A stretch of DNA of 63,169 nt, taken from the NCBI GenBank assembly GCA_018713365.1, contig DVOU01000024.1, positions 1 to 63,169 on the forward strand, written 5' to 3'. The notes beneath the pieces are model-generated. The model ran no database searches, was not told the origin of the DNA, and was given only the letters and a program-made list of their open reading frames with translations. Source of the stretch: Pullichristensenella excrementipullorum (lineage in GTDB: Bacteria > Bacillota > Clostridia > Christensenellales > Aristaeellaceae). A program made the translations under genes and the position numbers. Positions 49,492 to 58,426 of this stretch are shown here, piece after piece; positions within the stretch are counted from its first letter, which is position 1, and each line of letters opens with the position of its first letter.

Positions 49492-51189
49492 TCACGCCCC
49501 GCGCGCAATGGCGTAGACCTTCACGGTGGCCCGACAGGGCGCGCCGGAAAAATACAGTGCCCGGCATGCCCGGCCTGCGATGAGAGCGCCTGCTTCTTCG
49601 CGCAGCACTGGCAGCTCTTCGTGCGCGCACGCCTCCGTGCGCAGTGGTTCACGGCGACCGTCGGGCAATTCCACCTCGACTCGGATGCTCGCTTCCGTGG
49701 GCAGATCGAGTACCACGCCGGTGAGCAGGCGATCTTCCGGAAGCGGGACAACGACGGGCAGATCGAGGGTCCGCTCGAAGACACAGGAGCCATACATGGC
49801 CGGGGCGGCAGCGAAAGCATCCCGCGCGGGCAAAGGCGACGGTACGGACGGCGCCCGATCCAGTTCAAGGCGGATGATGACATCCTCCCCCACCGCCTGC
49901 CCCTCGGCGACGCGGACGGAGACGCCGCCGTCGCACTGCTCGACCTCGACCTTTTCGCCGCTGAGGCATTCGGCGCGGAGGACGCGCGCGGCGATGGGTG
50001 GCAGGGTGAGCTGCTTTCCAGCGGCGGCGCCCAGCAGATGCAGGTAGGCGGTGTTCCCCCGATGGGTACTTCCGCCCCACGCGCCCGGGAGCCAGGGGCC
50101 GCCGCGCGTGCCGTAGATGGCCTCGCCATAGCGCCCCAGCCATTCGCCCAGTTCGCGCAGACGCTGTTTCTCCGGGGCGTCAAAATCGCCGTTGGGCATG
50201 CAGCCGACGCTGAGCAGATAGTTGCCATCGCCGCAGACACACTGCACGCACTGGTGCAGTATCTCGCGGAAGGACTTGACGCCCTCGCCTGTCCACGCCC
50301 ACGCCCTGCCAAGAGGCATGCACGTCTCCCATGGGCGGTGGCTCTGAAAAAAGCCAACGCTGCCCTCCGGGGTATCGAAATCGCCCGGCAGGCTGGCACG
50401 GTCGTTGATGAGCAGATGCGGCTGCGCCGCGCGCGACTCCTTCTCGACGTTCTCCGCGTCCCACATGCCGGCGAGAAACATGCCGCCCCACCAGGCGGCG
50501 TCCCACCAGAGGATGTCTATCCTGCCATAGCGGGTCATCAGTTCATGCACGGTGGCGCGCAGGTATTCGATATAGCGGCGGTGGCGCGGCGTGATGCGCA
50601 ATTCTTCGCCCTGCGGCCAACAGAAGCGCTGACCGCTTGCTCGTGCGGCCAGTTCCGGCGGCACCGGCTCGTAGTCCGGGTGCTTCCAGTCTCGCTGGGA
50701 ATAGTAGATGCCCACGCGCATGCCGGCTTCGTGGCAGGCGTCCACCAGTTCGCGCAGGTAGTCCCTGCCGAAGGGAGCGTTGGTGATCTTGTAGTCGGAA
50801 AAGGCGGTATCCCACATGTGGAAACCATCGTGATGCTTGGCGACGATGACGATATAGCGCATGCCGGCCTCCCTGGCCATGCGCACCCAGGCGCGGGCGT
50901 CGAACGCCGGCAGGGCCAGCTCCTCCGCCCAATGGTCGTACACTTCGTCCAGGACGGGGCCTGCGCCGCCGTCCGGGGGCTTGTGGGTGTGGCGCGGCCA
51001 GCTCAGGTCCACCCCGCCCATGGCCGAGAGGCCGACGTGGAGGAAGAGGCCGAGCTTCGCTTCGCGAAACCAGCGAACGTCCTCGGGCGCGGCGAAGGGA
51101 TAGCGCTCCCATTCCGCGCGGCTGAAAACGTGGTAAAGGTGATGGGGCCGCGCCTGCGGGCGCTCGCCTTCGAGGATGGAATAGGGCAT
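49492..51189 (-). CDS. Alpha-L-fucosidase-like GH29 enzyme, second copy
   Basis: 565 residues. GH29 barrel in the N-terminal ~350: WFREAKLGLFLHVGLSA, AGMRYIVIVAKHHDGFHMW, GMRVGIYYSQRDW, and the nucleophile region RIDILWWDAAWWGG. The C-terminal ~170 residues form a separate beta-rich domain (LTLPPIAARVLRAECLSG; VIIRLELDRAPSVPSP). No signal peptide, so intracellular. It is divergent in sequence from the enzyme at 37335-38585, suggesting a different linkage. Downstream of an aldo/keto reductase gene. Confidence 0.88.
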   Translation of the reverse strand: MPYSILEGERPQARPHHLYHVFSRAEWERYPFAAPEDVRWFREAKLGLFLHVGLSAMGGVDLSWPRHTHKPPDGGAGPVLDEVYDHWAEELALPAFDARAWVRMAREAGMRYIVIVAKHHDGFHMWDTAFSDYKITNAPFGRDYLRELVDACHEAGMRVGIYYSQRDWKHPDYEPVPPELAARASGQRFCWPQGEELRITPRHRRYIEYLRATVHELMTRYGRIDILWWDAAWWGGMFLAGMWDAENVEKESRAAQPHLLINDRASLPGDFDTPEGSVGFFQSHRPWETCMPLGRAWAWTGEGVKSFREILHQCVQCVCGDGNYLLSVGCMPNGDFDAPEKQRLRELGEWLGRYGEAIYGTRGGPWLPGAWGGSTHRGNTAYLHLLGAAAGKQLTLPPIAARVLRAECLSGEKVEVEQCDGGVSVRVAEGQAVGEDVIIRLELDRAPSVPSPLPARDAFAAAPAMYGSCVFERTLDLPVVVPLPEDRLLTGVVLDLPTEASIRVEVELPDGRREPLRTEACAHEELPVLREEAGALIAGRACRALYFSGAPCRATVKVYAIARGA

Positions 51190-51220
51190 GCGTTTTCTCC
51201 CTTTGCTTGCGGGGACGACA

Positions 51221-51246
51221 AAGCGCGCGCCAGTTGGCGCGCGCTT
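51221..51246 (-). terminator. Hairpin between aldo/keto reductase and fucosidase genes
   Basis: Perfect 11-bp stem AAGCGCGCGCC/GGCGCGCGCTT with only a short T-run; it may be a terminator or a processing site. Confidence 0.4.
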
Positions 51247-51255
51247 GCGTTGCGG

Positions 51256-52206
51256 TCAGGCGCGCAGGTCGAGCCAGGCGCGCTCCTCCTGCGTCAGGTC
51301 GATGTCCAGCGCGGCGACGTTGCCCGCGAGGTGATGTTCCTTGGTGGCGGTGACGGCCGGGAAGATGCCCAGTTCGTCGGTGAGTACATAGGCAAGGGCG
51401 ATCTGAGCCACGGTGCAGCCCTTTTGCGCCGCCAGATGCTCGGCGCGGCGCAGGCGCTCGATGTTCTCGGGGTAGAAGTAGCCTCGGCGGGAGCTTTCAT
51501 CAAGCGACGCCTCCAGCCGCTCCGGCTCGCTGCTGAGCGCCTTGCCGGAGAGGAAACCGTGCGCCAGGGACGAATAGGCGATGACGGCGATGCCCTCCTG
51601 CTTGCACCAAGCGCGGTCGGCGGCGTGTTCCTCGCCGGAGAGCGTGGTGCAGCCGCCCCACGGATCGCCGATCTGGCGCGCCAGCGAATAGTTGGGGCTG
51701 ATGACGCTGAAAGGCTCGAGGCCGTGGGCGTGGGCATAGGCGTTGGCTTCGCGCACGCGCGCCATCGTCCAGTTGGACGCGCCGATGCGCAGGGCCTGAC
51801 CGGCGCGGACGAACTCGTTGAGCGCTTCCATGATCTCGTCCACGCCGCGCTGCGGGTCATCGCGGTGGAGCATGTAGATGTCCACATGATCCGTGCGCAG
51901 GCGTTCGAGGGACTGGGCGAAATCGTGGCGCATGTCCTCCGGGTTCACGCGCGGGTGGCCGTAGGGGTGGCAGCCCTTGGTGATGACGGTGACCTGATCG
52001 CGGTTTTTGCGCGCGTCCATCCACGCGCCCAGCACGCATTCGCTCTTGCCGTAGTTCTCGGCGGTGTCGAAGGCGGTGATGCCGGCGGCGAAGGCGCGGT
52101 CGAGCAGGGGGCTTTGGTCCTCGCCGGCAATCATGGCCGGGAAGGCGCAGCCAAAGACCAGGCGCGAGACCGGGCGGGGTATCCTGTCGAGCTGTACGTA
52201 CTGCAT
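51256..52206 (-). CDS. Aldo/keto reductase
   Basis: 316-residue NADPH-dependent barrel. Catalytic Asp and Tyr in FDTAENYG, Lys in VITKGCHP, and His in DIYMLHRDDP; cofactor loops LRIGASNWTM and VIAYSSLAHGFLSG. It resembles general oxidoreductases of the YdjG/PLP-independent aldehyde reductase type. Given the GH29 gene just downstream, L-fucose or another aldose is a possible substrate, without direct evidence. Confidence 0.88.
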   Translation of the reverse strand: MQYVQLDRIPRPVSRLVFGCAFPAMIAGEDQSPLLDRAFAAGITAFDTAENYGKSECVLGAWMDARKNRDQVTVITKGCHPYGHPRVNPEDMRHDFAQSLERLRTDHVDIYMLHRDDPQRGVDEIMEALNEFVRAGQALRIGASNWTMARVREANAYAHAHGLEPFSVISPNYSLARQIGDPWGGCTTLSGEEHAADRAWCKQEGIAVIAYSSLAHGFLSGKALSSEPERLEASLDESSRRGYFYPENIERLRRAEHLAAQKGCTVAQIALAYVLTDELGIFPAVTATKEHHLAGNVAALDIDLTQEERAWLDLRA

Positions 52207-52222
52207 GCTGTTTCCTCCTGTA

Positions 52223-53608
52223 TCAAGCGAGCGGCTCCCATGCGTCGTAGTGATAAACGGGATGGATGGCCGCTACCCATTCGTCGAGCAGCGCGCCGTA
52301 GTGTTCCTCGCGCGCGGCGGTGAGCGCCTCGTCGAAGAGCTGGTCGCGAACGTCGTCAAGCGGCACGGGGCCGGGGGTGACGTCGCTTTCGTAGCGGATG
52401 ATGTGTACGCCGCTCATGCTCAGCACCGGCTCGGAGACATCGCCCACGTTGCTCAGCAGCATGGCCGCGTCGCGGAAGGCTGTGTCCCAAGTGGTGGAAT
52501 CTGCTGAAACGTAGTAACCCACCGTGGCGGTCGGCTCGTTCTGCATGCCCGGGTCCTCGCCGTATTCGTCGATCAGGGTCTGGAAGTCCTCGCCGGCATC
52601 CAGACGGGACTGAATCTCGTCGAGCGTATCCTGCACATCGGCAAAGCAGGCGTCGGCGAGAGGCTGGAGAGCCTCCTCGGCGGCGGCGATGGCTGCCTCC
52701 TGCGCGGCGATCTGCGTTTCGAGGGCCGCAGGATCGGCGGCTTCTTCACCCTCGGCGGGGTCATCGTCCGTGGCGGCGAGCAGCTGTTCGTTGAGGGAAT
52801 CGAGTTCGCTCTGCATGGTATCCAGCTCGCTCTTGGCTTCCTGATAGGGCGTCAGCACGCTCTCGTCGGGGATGACGAGTATGTGCTTGACGGTGCGGTA
52901 GCCCTCCGGCATCCATGTGACGAGCGTGCCGCTGGTCATGGCGCTCTCGAAGCTGGCGGGGCTGTCCGCGTAGTTGGCCTCGTCGGACTCGACGCGCTGG
53001 TCGTAGGCCTGCTCGATGCTCTCCTCGCCCGGATCGGTGATCCCGGCGTCCTCCTGCTCGCGCAGTTTGGAGTTGAGGGCCTCGGCGGTATAGTAGGCGA
53101 GGATGGTCTCGTAGTCCTGCCCGCTGGCGTAAAGCTCGTATTCGGTGCGCGCGGCTCGCACATCCTCGTCGGCGTCGGTCGCCTGACTGAGCAAGGAGGC
53201 GTAGCTCTCATCGTAGAGCTGGCGGGCCGTCTGTTCGGCCTCGGCAAGTTCTTCCTCTGTCAGAGCGATGCCGCGGCGTTCGGCTTCCACGCCCTGCGCC
53301 GCGCGCTGCACGGCCGCGTCCACGCAGCTGTCGCGCAGCATGGCCACGGTCTCCTCGTCCAGTTCCATGCCGGCCATGGCATAGAGCTGGTAGTAGTACG
53401 ACCACTGATAGTTGAAGTCATAGATGATGTCGGCGACGGTCACTGTGCCGCCATCGTATTCCGCCAGCACCGTTTCGTAGACGTCGCTCACGGCGGCGCG
53501 GTCCTCGGCGATCTGCATGAGCGGATCGACGCCGATGAGATTGCAGCCCGTGAGCGTCAGGCACAGTACGGCAAGCAGCGCCGCGAACTTTCGTAGCTTC
53601 CTGTCCAT
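52223..53608 (-). CDS. PrsA/SurA-like peptidylprolyl isomerase lipoprotein
   Basis: 461 residues. The lipobox LTLTGC gives a lipidated Cys near residue 22, so it is held on the outer membrane leaflet. A SurA-type N-terminal region (YDFNYQWSYYYQLYAMAG) leads to a parvulin-like domain (YRTVKHILVIPDE ... GYYVSADSTTWDTAFRDAA ... VSEPVLSMSGVHIIRYES). A coiled-coil, Ala/Glu-rich insertion lies inside the domain (about 265-325; AAQEAAIAAAEEALQ), splitting it. Probably assists folding of secreted proteins. Confidence 0.85.
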   Translation of the reverse strand: MDRKLRKFAALLAVLCLTLTGCNLIGVDPLMQIAEDRAAVSDVYETVLAEYDGGTVTVADIIYDFNYQWSYYYQLYAMAGMELDEETVAMLRDSCVDAAVQRAAQGVEAERRGIALTEEELAEAEQTARQLYDESYASLLSQATDADEDVRAARTEYELYASGQDYETILAYYTAEALNSKLREQEDAGITDPGEESIEQAYDQRVESDEANYADSPASFESAMTSGTLVTWMPEGYRTVKHILVIPDESVLTPYQEAKSELDTMQSELDSLNEQLLAATDDDPAEGEEAADPAALETQIAAQEAAIAAAEEALQPLADACFADVQDTLDEIQSRLDAGEDFQTLIDEYGEDPGMQNEPTATVGYYVSADSTTWDTAFRDAAMLLSNVGDVSEPVLSMSGVHIIRYESDVTPGPVPLDDVRDQLFDEALTAAREEHYGALLDEWVAAIHPVYHYDAWEPLA

Positions 53609-53662
53609 AAGCATATCCTCCCGAAAAAACGGACTGGCGAAGATGGTCGCCTGTTGGTTATC

Positions 53663-54184
53663 TTACCACGGATCGGCCTTAAGTGCAAGTATTTTTCCGT
53701 TGCTTTGCGGGCAGATGAAGGCCGCGATGGCCTCCGCGAGCAGATGTGCGCAGTTTGTCCACAGATCGACACGGTCTTGCCCCATATCCAGCCGCTCTTT
53801 GCGCCGCGAGCTGACCGCGCGCAACACCGTTTCCGCCGCGCGCGGGGGCATGGCACGGTCCGCGAGCGGCTGGATCACCAGCACGTCGCACACCACGCTG
53901 AACAGATCGCGCTCCACGCGCCGCCACAGGGGCGAAGCGGGGCGCGGACGCGCCGGACGGCCAATGAGGATCAGCCCCTGCACGGGATAGCGCTCGGCAA
54001 GGAAGAGGGCGCGGGTGCAGCCCTCCCCCGCTCCGAGCAAGAAAAGGCCGCGCCCGGCCTCGCGGGCGCAGAACAGCTCTGCGTCCACAGGCTCGGGCAC
54101 GGCGATGAGTCCACGCGTTTCAAGAAGCGGCCGAAGCGCCGGCAGACAGCCCTCGGCGTCGCTCAACATGAGGCATTTGGCCAT
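53663..54184 (-). CDS. Alpha/beta-hydrolase-like protein without a catalytic serine
   Basis: 173 residues, ATG at 54184 with AAGGAG SD. LFLLGAGEGCTRALFLAERYPVQ... is laid out like a nucleophile elbow followed by its helix, then GLILIGRPARP. The usual G-x-S-x-G is G-A-G-E-G, so the nucleophile position is Glu. Later VCDVLVIQPLADRAMPP resembles the strand and loop carrying the acid, and NCAHLLAEAI could hold the His. It may be a non-catalytic binder or a divergent family; I cannot assign a function. Confidence 0.6.
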   Translation of the reverse strand: MAKCLMLSDAEGCLPALRPLLETRGLIAVPEPVDAELFCAREAGRGLFLLGAGEGCTRALFLAERYPVQGLILIGRPARPRPASPLWRRVERDLFSVVCDVLVIQPLADRAMPPRAAETVLRAVSSRRKERLDMGQDRVDLWTNCAHLLAEAIAAFICPQSNGKILALKADPW

Positions 54185-54210
54185 GCGCGCTCCTTCCGGG
54201 GCGCGTGGGA

Positions 54211-54864
54211 TCACGCCAGCCCCAGCTTTTTGATGATGTCCTGGCCCGCCATGACCAGCATGCGGTCGGCGCTGGAAAGCACCGTGCCCGGCATCGGCGA
54301 GGGGTCCACCTGACCGTCGCGGCGGATGGCGATGACGTTGATGCCCAAGCGCTTGCGCAGGTCGAGCTGGGCAAGGGTCTTGCCGTTCCACTCCTGCAGC
54401 ACCTGTATCTCAACCATCGAATAATCCGGGGACAGCTCTATGAAATCCAATATGTTGCCGGCCATGAGATTATGCGCCACGCGCTTGCCCATATCGCGCT
54501 CGGGGAAGATGACCTTGTCCGCGCCCAGCTTGGTGAGCATGCGGCCATGCACTTCGTCCTGCGCGCAGGAGGCGACGTATTTGACGCCCAGTTCCTTCAT
54601 CAGCATGGTGGTCATGCAGCTGGCGCGCAGATCGCCGTCGATGGCGACCACAGCCACGTCGAAATCGCGCACGCCCAGCTGCACCAGCGCCTCGCGATTC
54701 ATGCCGTTGGCTTCCACACAGTGGGTCACATTGTCGCGCAAAAGCTCCACGCGCTCACCGTCGATGTCGATGGCCAGCACCTCGCCGCCGTTCGCGCACA
54801 GCGTCACCGCCAGCGTCGCGCCGAAGCGCCCGAGTCCGACCACTACAAATTGCTTTCTAACCAT
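54211..54864 (-). CDS. ktrA: Potassium uptake regulator KtrA/TrkA (RCK protein)
   Basis: 217 residues. Rossmann RCK_N domain with VVVGLGRFGATLAVTL and the acidic ribose-binding D in LAIDIDGERVELL, then a RCK_C domain (IELSPDYSMVEIQV ... GINVIAIRRDG). It binds ATP/ADP or NAD(H) and cyclic dinucleotides in the family and gates the KtrB channel encoded 17 bp upstream. GGAGGGAG SD. Confidence 0.94.
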   Translation of the reverse strand: MVRKQFVVVGLGRFGATLAVTLCANGGEVLAIDIDGERVELLRDNVTHCVEANGMNREALVQLGVRDFDVAVVAIDGDLRASCMTTMLMKELGVKYVASCAQDEVHGRMLTKLGADKVIFPERDMGKRVAHNLMAGNILDFIELSPDYSMVEIQVLQEWNGKTLAQLDLRKRLGINVIAIRRDGQVDPSPMPGTVLSSADRMLVMAGQDIIKKLGLA

Positions 54865-54881
54865 AACCGTATCTCCCTCCG

Positions 54882-56240
54882 TCAGCCGACCAATACGCGC
54901 TCTTCGGGGTAGCGGAACGCGTCCTTGGTCTGTGCCTGTTTGTGTCCGAGCGCCAAGGTCAGGGTCAGAGGCCCGACGCGCCCGATGTACATTGCCAAAA
55001 TGAGCAGGAATCTGGATACGCCGCCCAGCGTCGGCGTGCCTACTGAGGACACGCCCACCGTGCCCAGCGCCGAGGCACATTCAAAGGCAAGATCCAAAAA
55101 CTCTGCCTGCGGTTCAAGGATGGTCAGGGCGAAGATCTCGCCCAGAAGCACACACAGACCGATCATGACGATGGCCAGCGCACGCTGCATGGTCTCGCGG
55201 TTGATGGTGCGGTGGAAGGCCGCGATCTCGGTGCGGCCGCGCGCCACCATGCGCACATTGAGGCACAGCACCGCCATGGTCGAGGTCTTGACGCCGCCGC
55301 CTGTGGAGGCCGGAGACGCGCCGATGAACATGAGGATGACCGAGATCATCTTCGTTGCCGGCAGCAGCGAGGCCTGGTCGATGGTGTTGAAGCCCGCCGT
55401 GCGCAGCGTCACCGACTGGAAGAAGGCCGCCTGCAATTTCTGGAAGAAGTTCATCGGCCCCAGCGTGGCGGGGTTCGACCACTCCACCAGCAGTACGATG
55501 AGCGTGCCGCCCAGAAGGAGGATGGCCGTGAAGACGATGACCAGTTTGCTGTGCAGACGCAGCTTTTTGAAGTTGCCGCCGTTCTGCTTGACATCCTGCA
55601 ACACGGCAAAACCAAGGCCGCCGATGATGATCAGCGAGCAGATGGTCAGGTTGACCACCGGATCGTACTGGAAGGGCATGAGGTTGCGGTAGCCGCCGAT
55701 CAGGTCGAAGCCGGCGTTACAGAACGCTGAGATGGAGTGGAAAACGCCGTACCACAGCCCCTTGCCGAAGCCATAAATGGGGATGAAGCGCGTGGAAAGG
55801 AGGATGGCGCCGATAGCCTCTATGCTCAGGGCGCTGAAGATCACCCAGCGCATCATGCGCACCAGTCCACCGATGCGGTCCTCGTTGAGCGATTCCTGAA
55901 TGACCAGCCGTGTACCCAGCGTCACGCGCTTGCCCAGCACCATGAAGTAGAGCATGGCCACCGACATGAAGCCCAGACCGCCGATCTGGATCAGCAGGAT
56001 GATGACCACATGGCCAAAAGTGGAAAACGCCGTGCCTGTGTCCACCACCACCAGACCTGTGACGCACACGCAGGAGGTCGAGGTGAACAGCGCATCGAAA
56101 AAGCCGACGCTGACGCCGTTGGCAGAAGAGATGGGCAGCGTCAACAGCAAGGCGCCCATGAGGATGACGAAGGCAAACCCCAACACCACTACGCGGGTGG
56201 TGCTCAAGGCGCTCTTCGCGCCGTGTCCGTCGTGTTTCAT
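54882..56240 (-). CDS. ktrB: Potassium transporter KtrB/TrkH
   Basis: 452-residue SKT-family channel with four M1-P-M2 repeats. Selectivity-filter glycine regions are visible in TSTSCVCVTGLVVVDTG, SAFCNAGFDL, RTAGFNTID and SALGTVGVS. The N-terminal cytoplasmic segment is short. Works with KtrA for Na+- or H+-coupled K+ uptake and osmotic adaptation. In a Rnf-carrying cell, a Na+ gradient is available. Confidence 0.95.
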   Translation of the reverse strand: MKHDGHGAKSALSTTRVVVLGFAFVILMGALLLTLPISSANGVSVGFFDALFTSTSCVCVTGLVVVDTGTAFSTFGHVVIILLIQIGGLGFMSVAMLYFMVLGKRVTLGTRLVIQESLNEDRIGGLVRMMRWVIFSALSIEAIGAILLSTRFIPIYGFGKGLWYGVFHSISAFCNAGFDLIGGYRNLMPFQYDPVVNLTICSLIIIGGLGFAVLQDVKQNGGNFKKLRLHSKLVIVFTAILLLGGTLIVLLVEWSNPATLGPMNFFQKLQAAFFQSVTLRTAGFNTIDQASLLPATKMISVILMFIGASPASTGGGVKTSTMAVLCLNVRMVARGRTEIAAFHRTINRETMQRALAIVMIGLCVLLGEIFALTILEPQAEFLDLAFECASALGTVGVSSVGTPTLGGVSRFLLILAMYIGRVGPLTLTLALGHKQAQTKDAFRYPEERVLVG

Positions 56241-56247
56241 ACCAAAA

Positions 56248-57177
56248 TTAGATCCTTTCCGTTTGCACAGTTTGCAAAAGAGCCTCGAAGTCCTCGCGGG
56301 CGGGCGGCTCGGAGCCCTGCGTCATGCACATGGCCGAAGCGTTGGCTACGCCCATGCGGAAGGCTTCTTCCAGCCCCTTGCCCGCGGCGAAACCGCTGGT
56401 GAGCGCCGCCACCATGGCGTCGCCCGCGCCCACGGTGGAGCGCACTTCGATCTTCAGCGGCGGGGCGAAAAACGCCTCGCGCGCATCGGCGATCACTGCG
56501 CCGTCGCCGCCCAGAGAGACCGCCACCACCGTCGCGCCGCCGGCGATCAATTCCCGCGCCGCGTCGCGCACGGCGGGGATGTCGCCAAGCGTGCGCCCTG
56601 TGAGCGCTTCCAGCTCGGCGCGGTTGGGCTTGAGCATCCAGGCGCGCTCTTTGAGACCCTCGCGCAGGGGCGCGCCGTCGGCGTCCAGCACGCAGCGGCA
56701 GCCCTCCCCCGCCACCGCGCGCATCAACTGCGCGTAGTAGTCCACGGGGCATCCGGGCGGCAGCGAGCCGGAAAGCACGAGGAAATCCGCGCGCGCGGCG
56801 CGATGCCTGACCAGTTCCGTCATGCGCGCAAGGTCTTCCGCGCCCACTTCGCGGCCGGACTCGTTGAACTCCGTGACCACGCCGCGCTCGCGGTCAAAGA
56901 CCTTGAGGTTGGTCCGGGCGCTGCCCTCCAGCCAGACAAAATCGCTGGCCGTGCCGCTCATGCGCAGGCGCGTTTCAAACAGGCGCGCGCTCTCCTTGAA
57001 CATAAAGCCCACGCATTCCGCCTGCGCGCCCAGCGCCGAAGCCGCTACGGCGACGTTGACACCCTTGCCGCCGGCGTCGCGGCGGGTCGTTTGCACGCGG
57101 TTAAGACCGCCATAAGTAAAGCCGTCGATGACGAGCATCTGGTCGATGCTCGGATTGAGGCAGACCGTTGTGATCAA
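56248..57177 (-). CDS. PfkB-family sugar-phosphate kinase (1-phosphofructokinase/LacC-like)
   Basis: 309 residues from the TTG at 57177, chosen because GGAGAGGG lies 5 nt upstream and the product begins ITTVCLNPSIDQML, the normal family start. An ATG at 57192 would add five residues and has no SD. RRDAGGKGVNVAVA and the C-terminal STVGAGDAMVAAL (catalytic Asp) are PfkB signatures. It could act on fructose-1-P or tagatose-6-P. It is cotranscribed upstream of ktrBA by spacing, without obvious functional link. Confidence 0.88.
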   Translation of the reverse strand: MITTVCLNPSIDQMLVIDGFTYGGLNRVQTTRRDAGGKGVNVAVAASALGAQAECVGFMFKESARLFETRLRMSGTASDFVWLEGSARTNLKVFDRERGVVTEFNESGREVGAEDLARMTELVRHRAARADFLVLSGSLPPGCPVDYYAQLMRAVAGEGCRCVLDADGAPLREGLKERAWMLKPNRAELEALTGRTLGDIPAVRDAARELIAGGATVVAVSLGGDGAVIADAREAFFAPPLKIEVRSTVGAGDAMVAALTSGFAAGKGLEEAFRMGVANASAMCMTQGSEPPAREDFEALLQTVQTERI

Positions 57178-57211
57178 GGCGACCCTCTCCATTGTGATGA
57201 TTCCGGCGACA

Positions 57212-57240
57212 AGTATAGCATGTCCGATGTAAATTTACAA
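57212..57240 (-). promoter_or_regulatory. Promoter of the pfkB-like gene and ktrBA
   Basis: Minus strand: TTGTAA, 17-bp spacer, TATACT, about 35 bp before the start codon. Confidence 0.7.
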
Positions 57241-57353
57241 GTCAGAGCTTCCATTCTATATAGGAAATGAATGCCCGGTCGCCATTTTTTACACGCGGGC
57301 AGGAAATCACAGCCAGCAGGACGAATTTAAATACCATAAAGGAGGTGCGGCCC

Positions 57354-58352
57354 TTGAAGGATATACTGATGATCGCCACGGGCGGGACCATCGCCTCCAA
57401 ACCCACGCCGCAGGGGCTGGCGCCGATGCTCAGCGCCGGGGAGATACTCGCCTGCGTGCCGGGGCTGGCCGACATCTGTCAGGTGGAGAGCCGCCAGCTG
57501 TTCGATCTGGACTCGACCAACATGCGCCCCGAACAGTGGCTGGAGATCGCCGCCTGCATTGAAGAAAATTACGACCGCTTCGACGGCTTTGTCGTCACCC
57601 ACGGCACCGATACGCTGGCCTACACCGCCGCGGCGCTGAGCTACCTCGTCCAGCGCTCCATCAAGCCGGTGGTGATCACCGGCGCGCAAAAGTCCATCTA
57701 CACAGAGGACACAGACGCGCGCAAAAACCTGCTGGACGCCTTCGCCTACGCCTCGGACGGGCGCTCGCACGGCGTCTGCGTGGTCTTCGACGGGCGCGTC
57801 ATCGCCGGCACGCGCGCCCGCAAGATGCGCACCAAGAGCATGAACGCCTTTCAGAGCGTGGATTACCCGGAACTGGCCACAGTGCGCGACGGGCGCGTTC
57901 TGCGCTATTTTTACGAGCCGGAGATGCAGCCGCGGCCAACGTTTTACCGCAGTCTCAACGAGCGCGTATTCGACCTGAAGCTCGTTCCCGGCGCTTCGGC
58001 GGACATCTTCGCCTTTCTGGAGCCGCGCATAGACGCGCTCATCATCGAGAGCTTCGGCGTGGGCGGGGTGCCCTGTTACGGCGATGAGGAGTTCCTCACC
58101 GCCATCGAGCGCTGGCGCGAGGCGGGCAAGACGCTGGTGGTCACCACGCAGGTGCCCTTTGAGGGCAGCGACCTGGGCGTGTATCAGGTGGGCGCGCGCG
58201 TCAAGGAGAAATACGACGTCATTGAAGCCTACAACATGACGCTGGAGGCCACCGTGACCAAGCTGATGTGGATCCTGGCGCAGACCAGCGAGCCGCGCCG
58301 CGTGCGGGAGATGTTCTACACCCCCGTCGCCCACGATATACTGTTGTTTTAA
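57354..58352 (+). CDS. ansA: L-asparaginase, type I
   Basis: 332 residues from the TTG at 57354, preceded by the strong SD AAAGGAGGTG. The open frame extends back to 57267 without homology. First catalytic Thr in ATGGTIAS (T12), second motif VVTHGTDTLAYTA, then ITGAQKSIYTEDTDARKN. No signal peptide, so the cytoplasmic low-affinity type. Hydrolyses asparagine to aspartate and ammonia. Confidence 0.93.
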   Translation: MKDILMIATGGTIASKPTPQGLAPMLSAGEILACVPGLADICQVESRQLFDLDSTNMRPEQWLEIAACIEENYDRFDGFVVTHGTDTLAYTAAALSYLVQRSIKPVVITGAQKSIYTEDTDARKNLLDAFAYASDGRSHGVCVVFDGRVIAGTRARKMRTKSMNAFQSVDYPELATVRDGRVLRYFYEPEMQPRPTFYRSLNERVFDLKLVPGASADIFAFLEPRIDALIIESFGVGGVPCYGDEEFLTAIERWREAGKTLVVTTQVPFEGSDLGVYQVGARVKEKYDVIEAYNMTLEATVTKLMWILAQTSEPRRVREMFYTPVAHDILLF

Positions 58353-58365
58353 GCGCATAAGGGCG

Positions 58366-58407
58366 CAGCAAAGCCCGGGCCAACTGGAAAGCCCGGGCTT
58401 GCTCTTT
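58366..58407. terminator. Bidirectional terminator between ansA and the HPr-like gene
   Basis: AGCAAAGCCCGGGC pairs with GCCCGGGCTTGCT; short T-runs on both sides; convergent genes. Confidence 0.75.
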
Positions 58408-58426
58408 GCGGCGCGAGGCCACTTTG

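Noticed and set aside
49441..52323. Open frame of 960 codons on the plus strand
   Set aside because: Antisense to the GH29 and aldo/keto reductase genes, which have clear motifs and SDs; no recognisable domain in the antisense frame.
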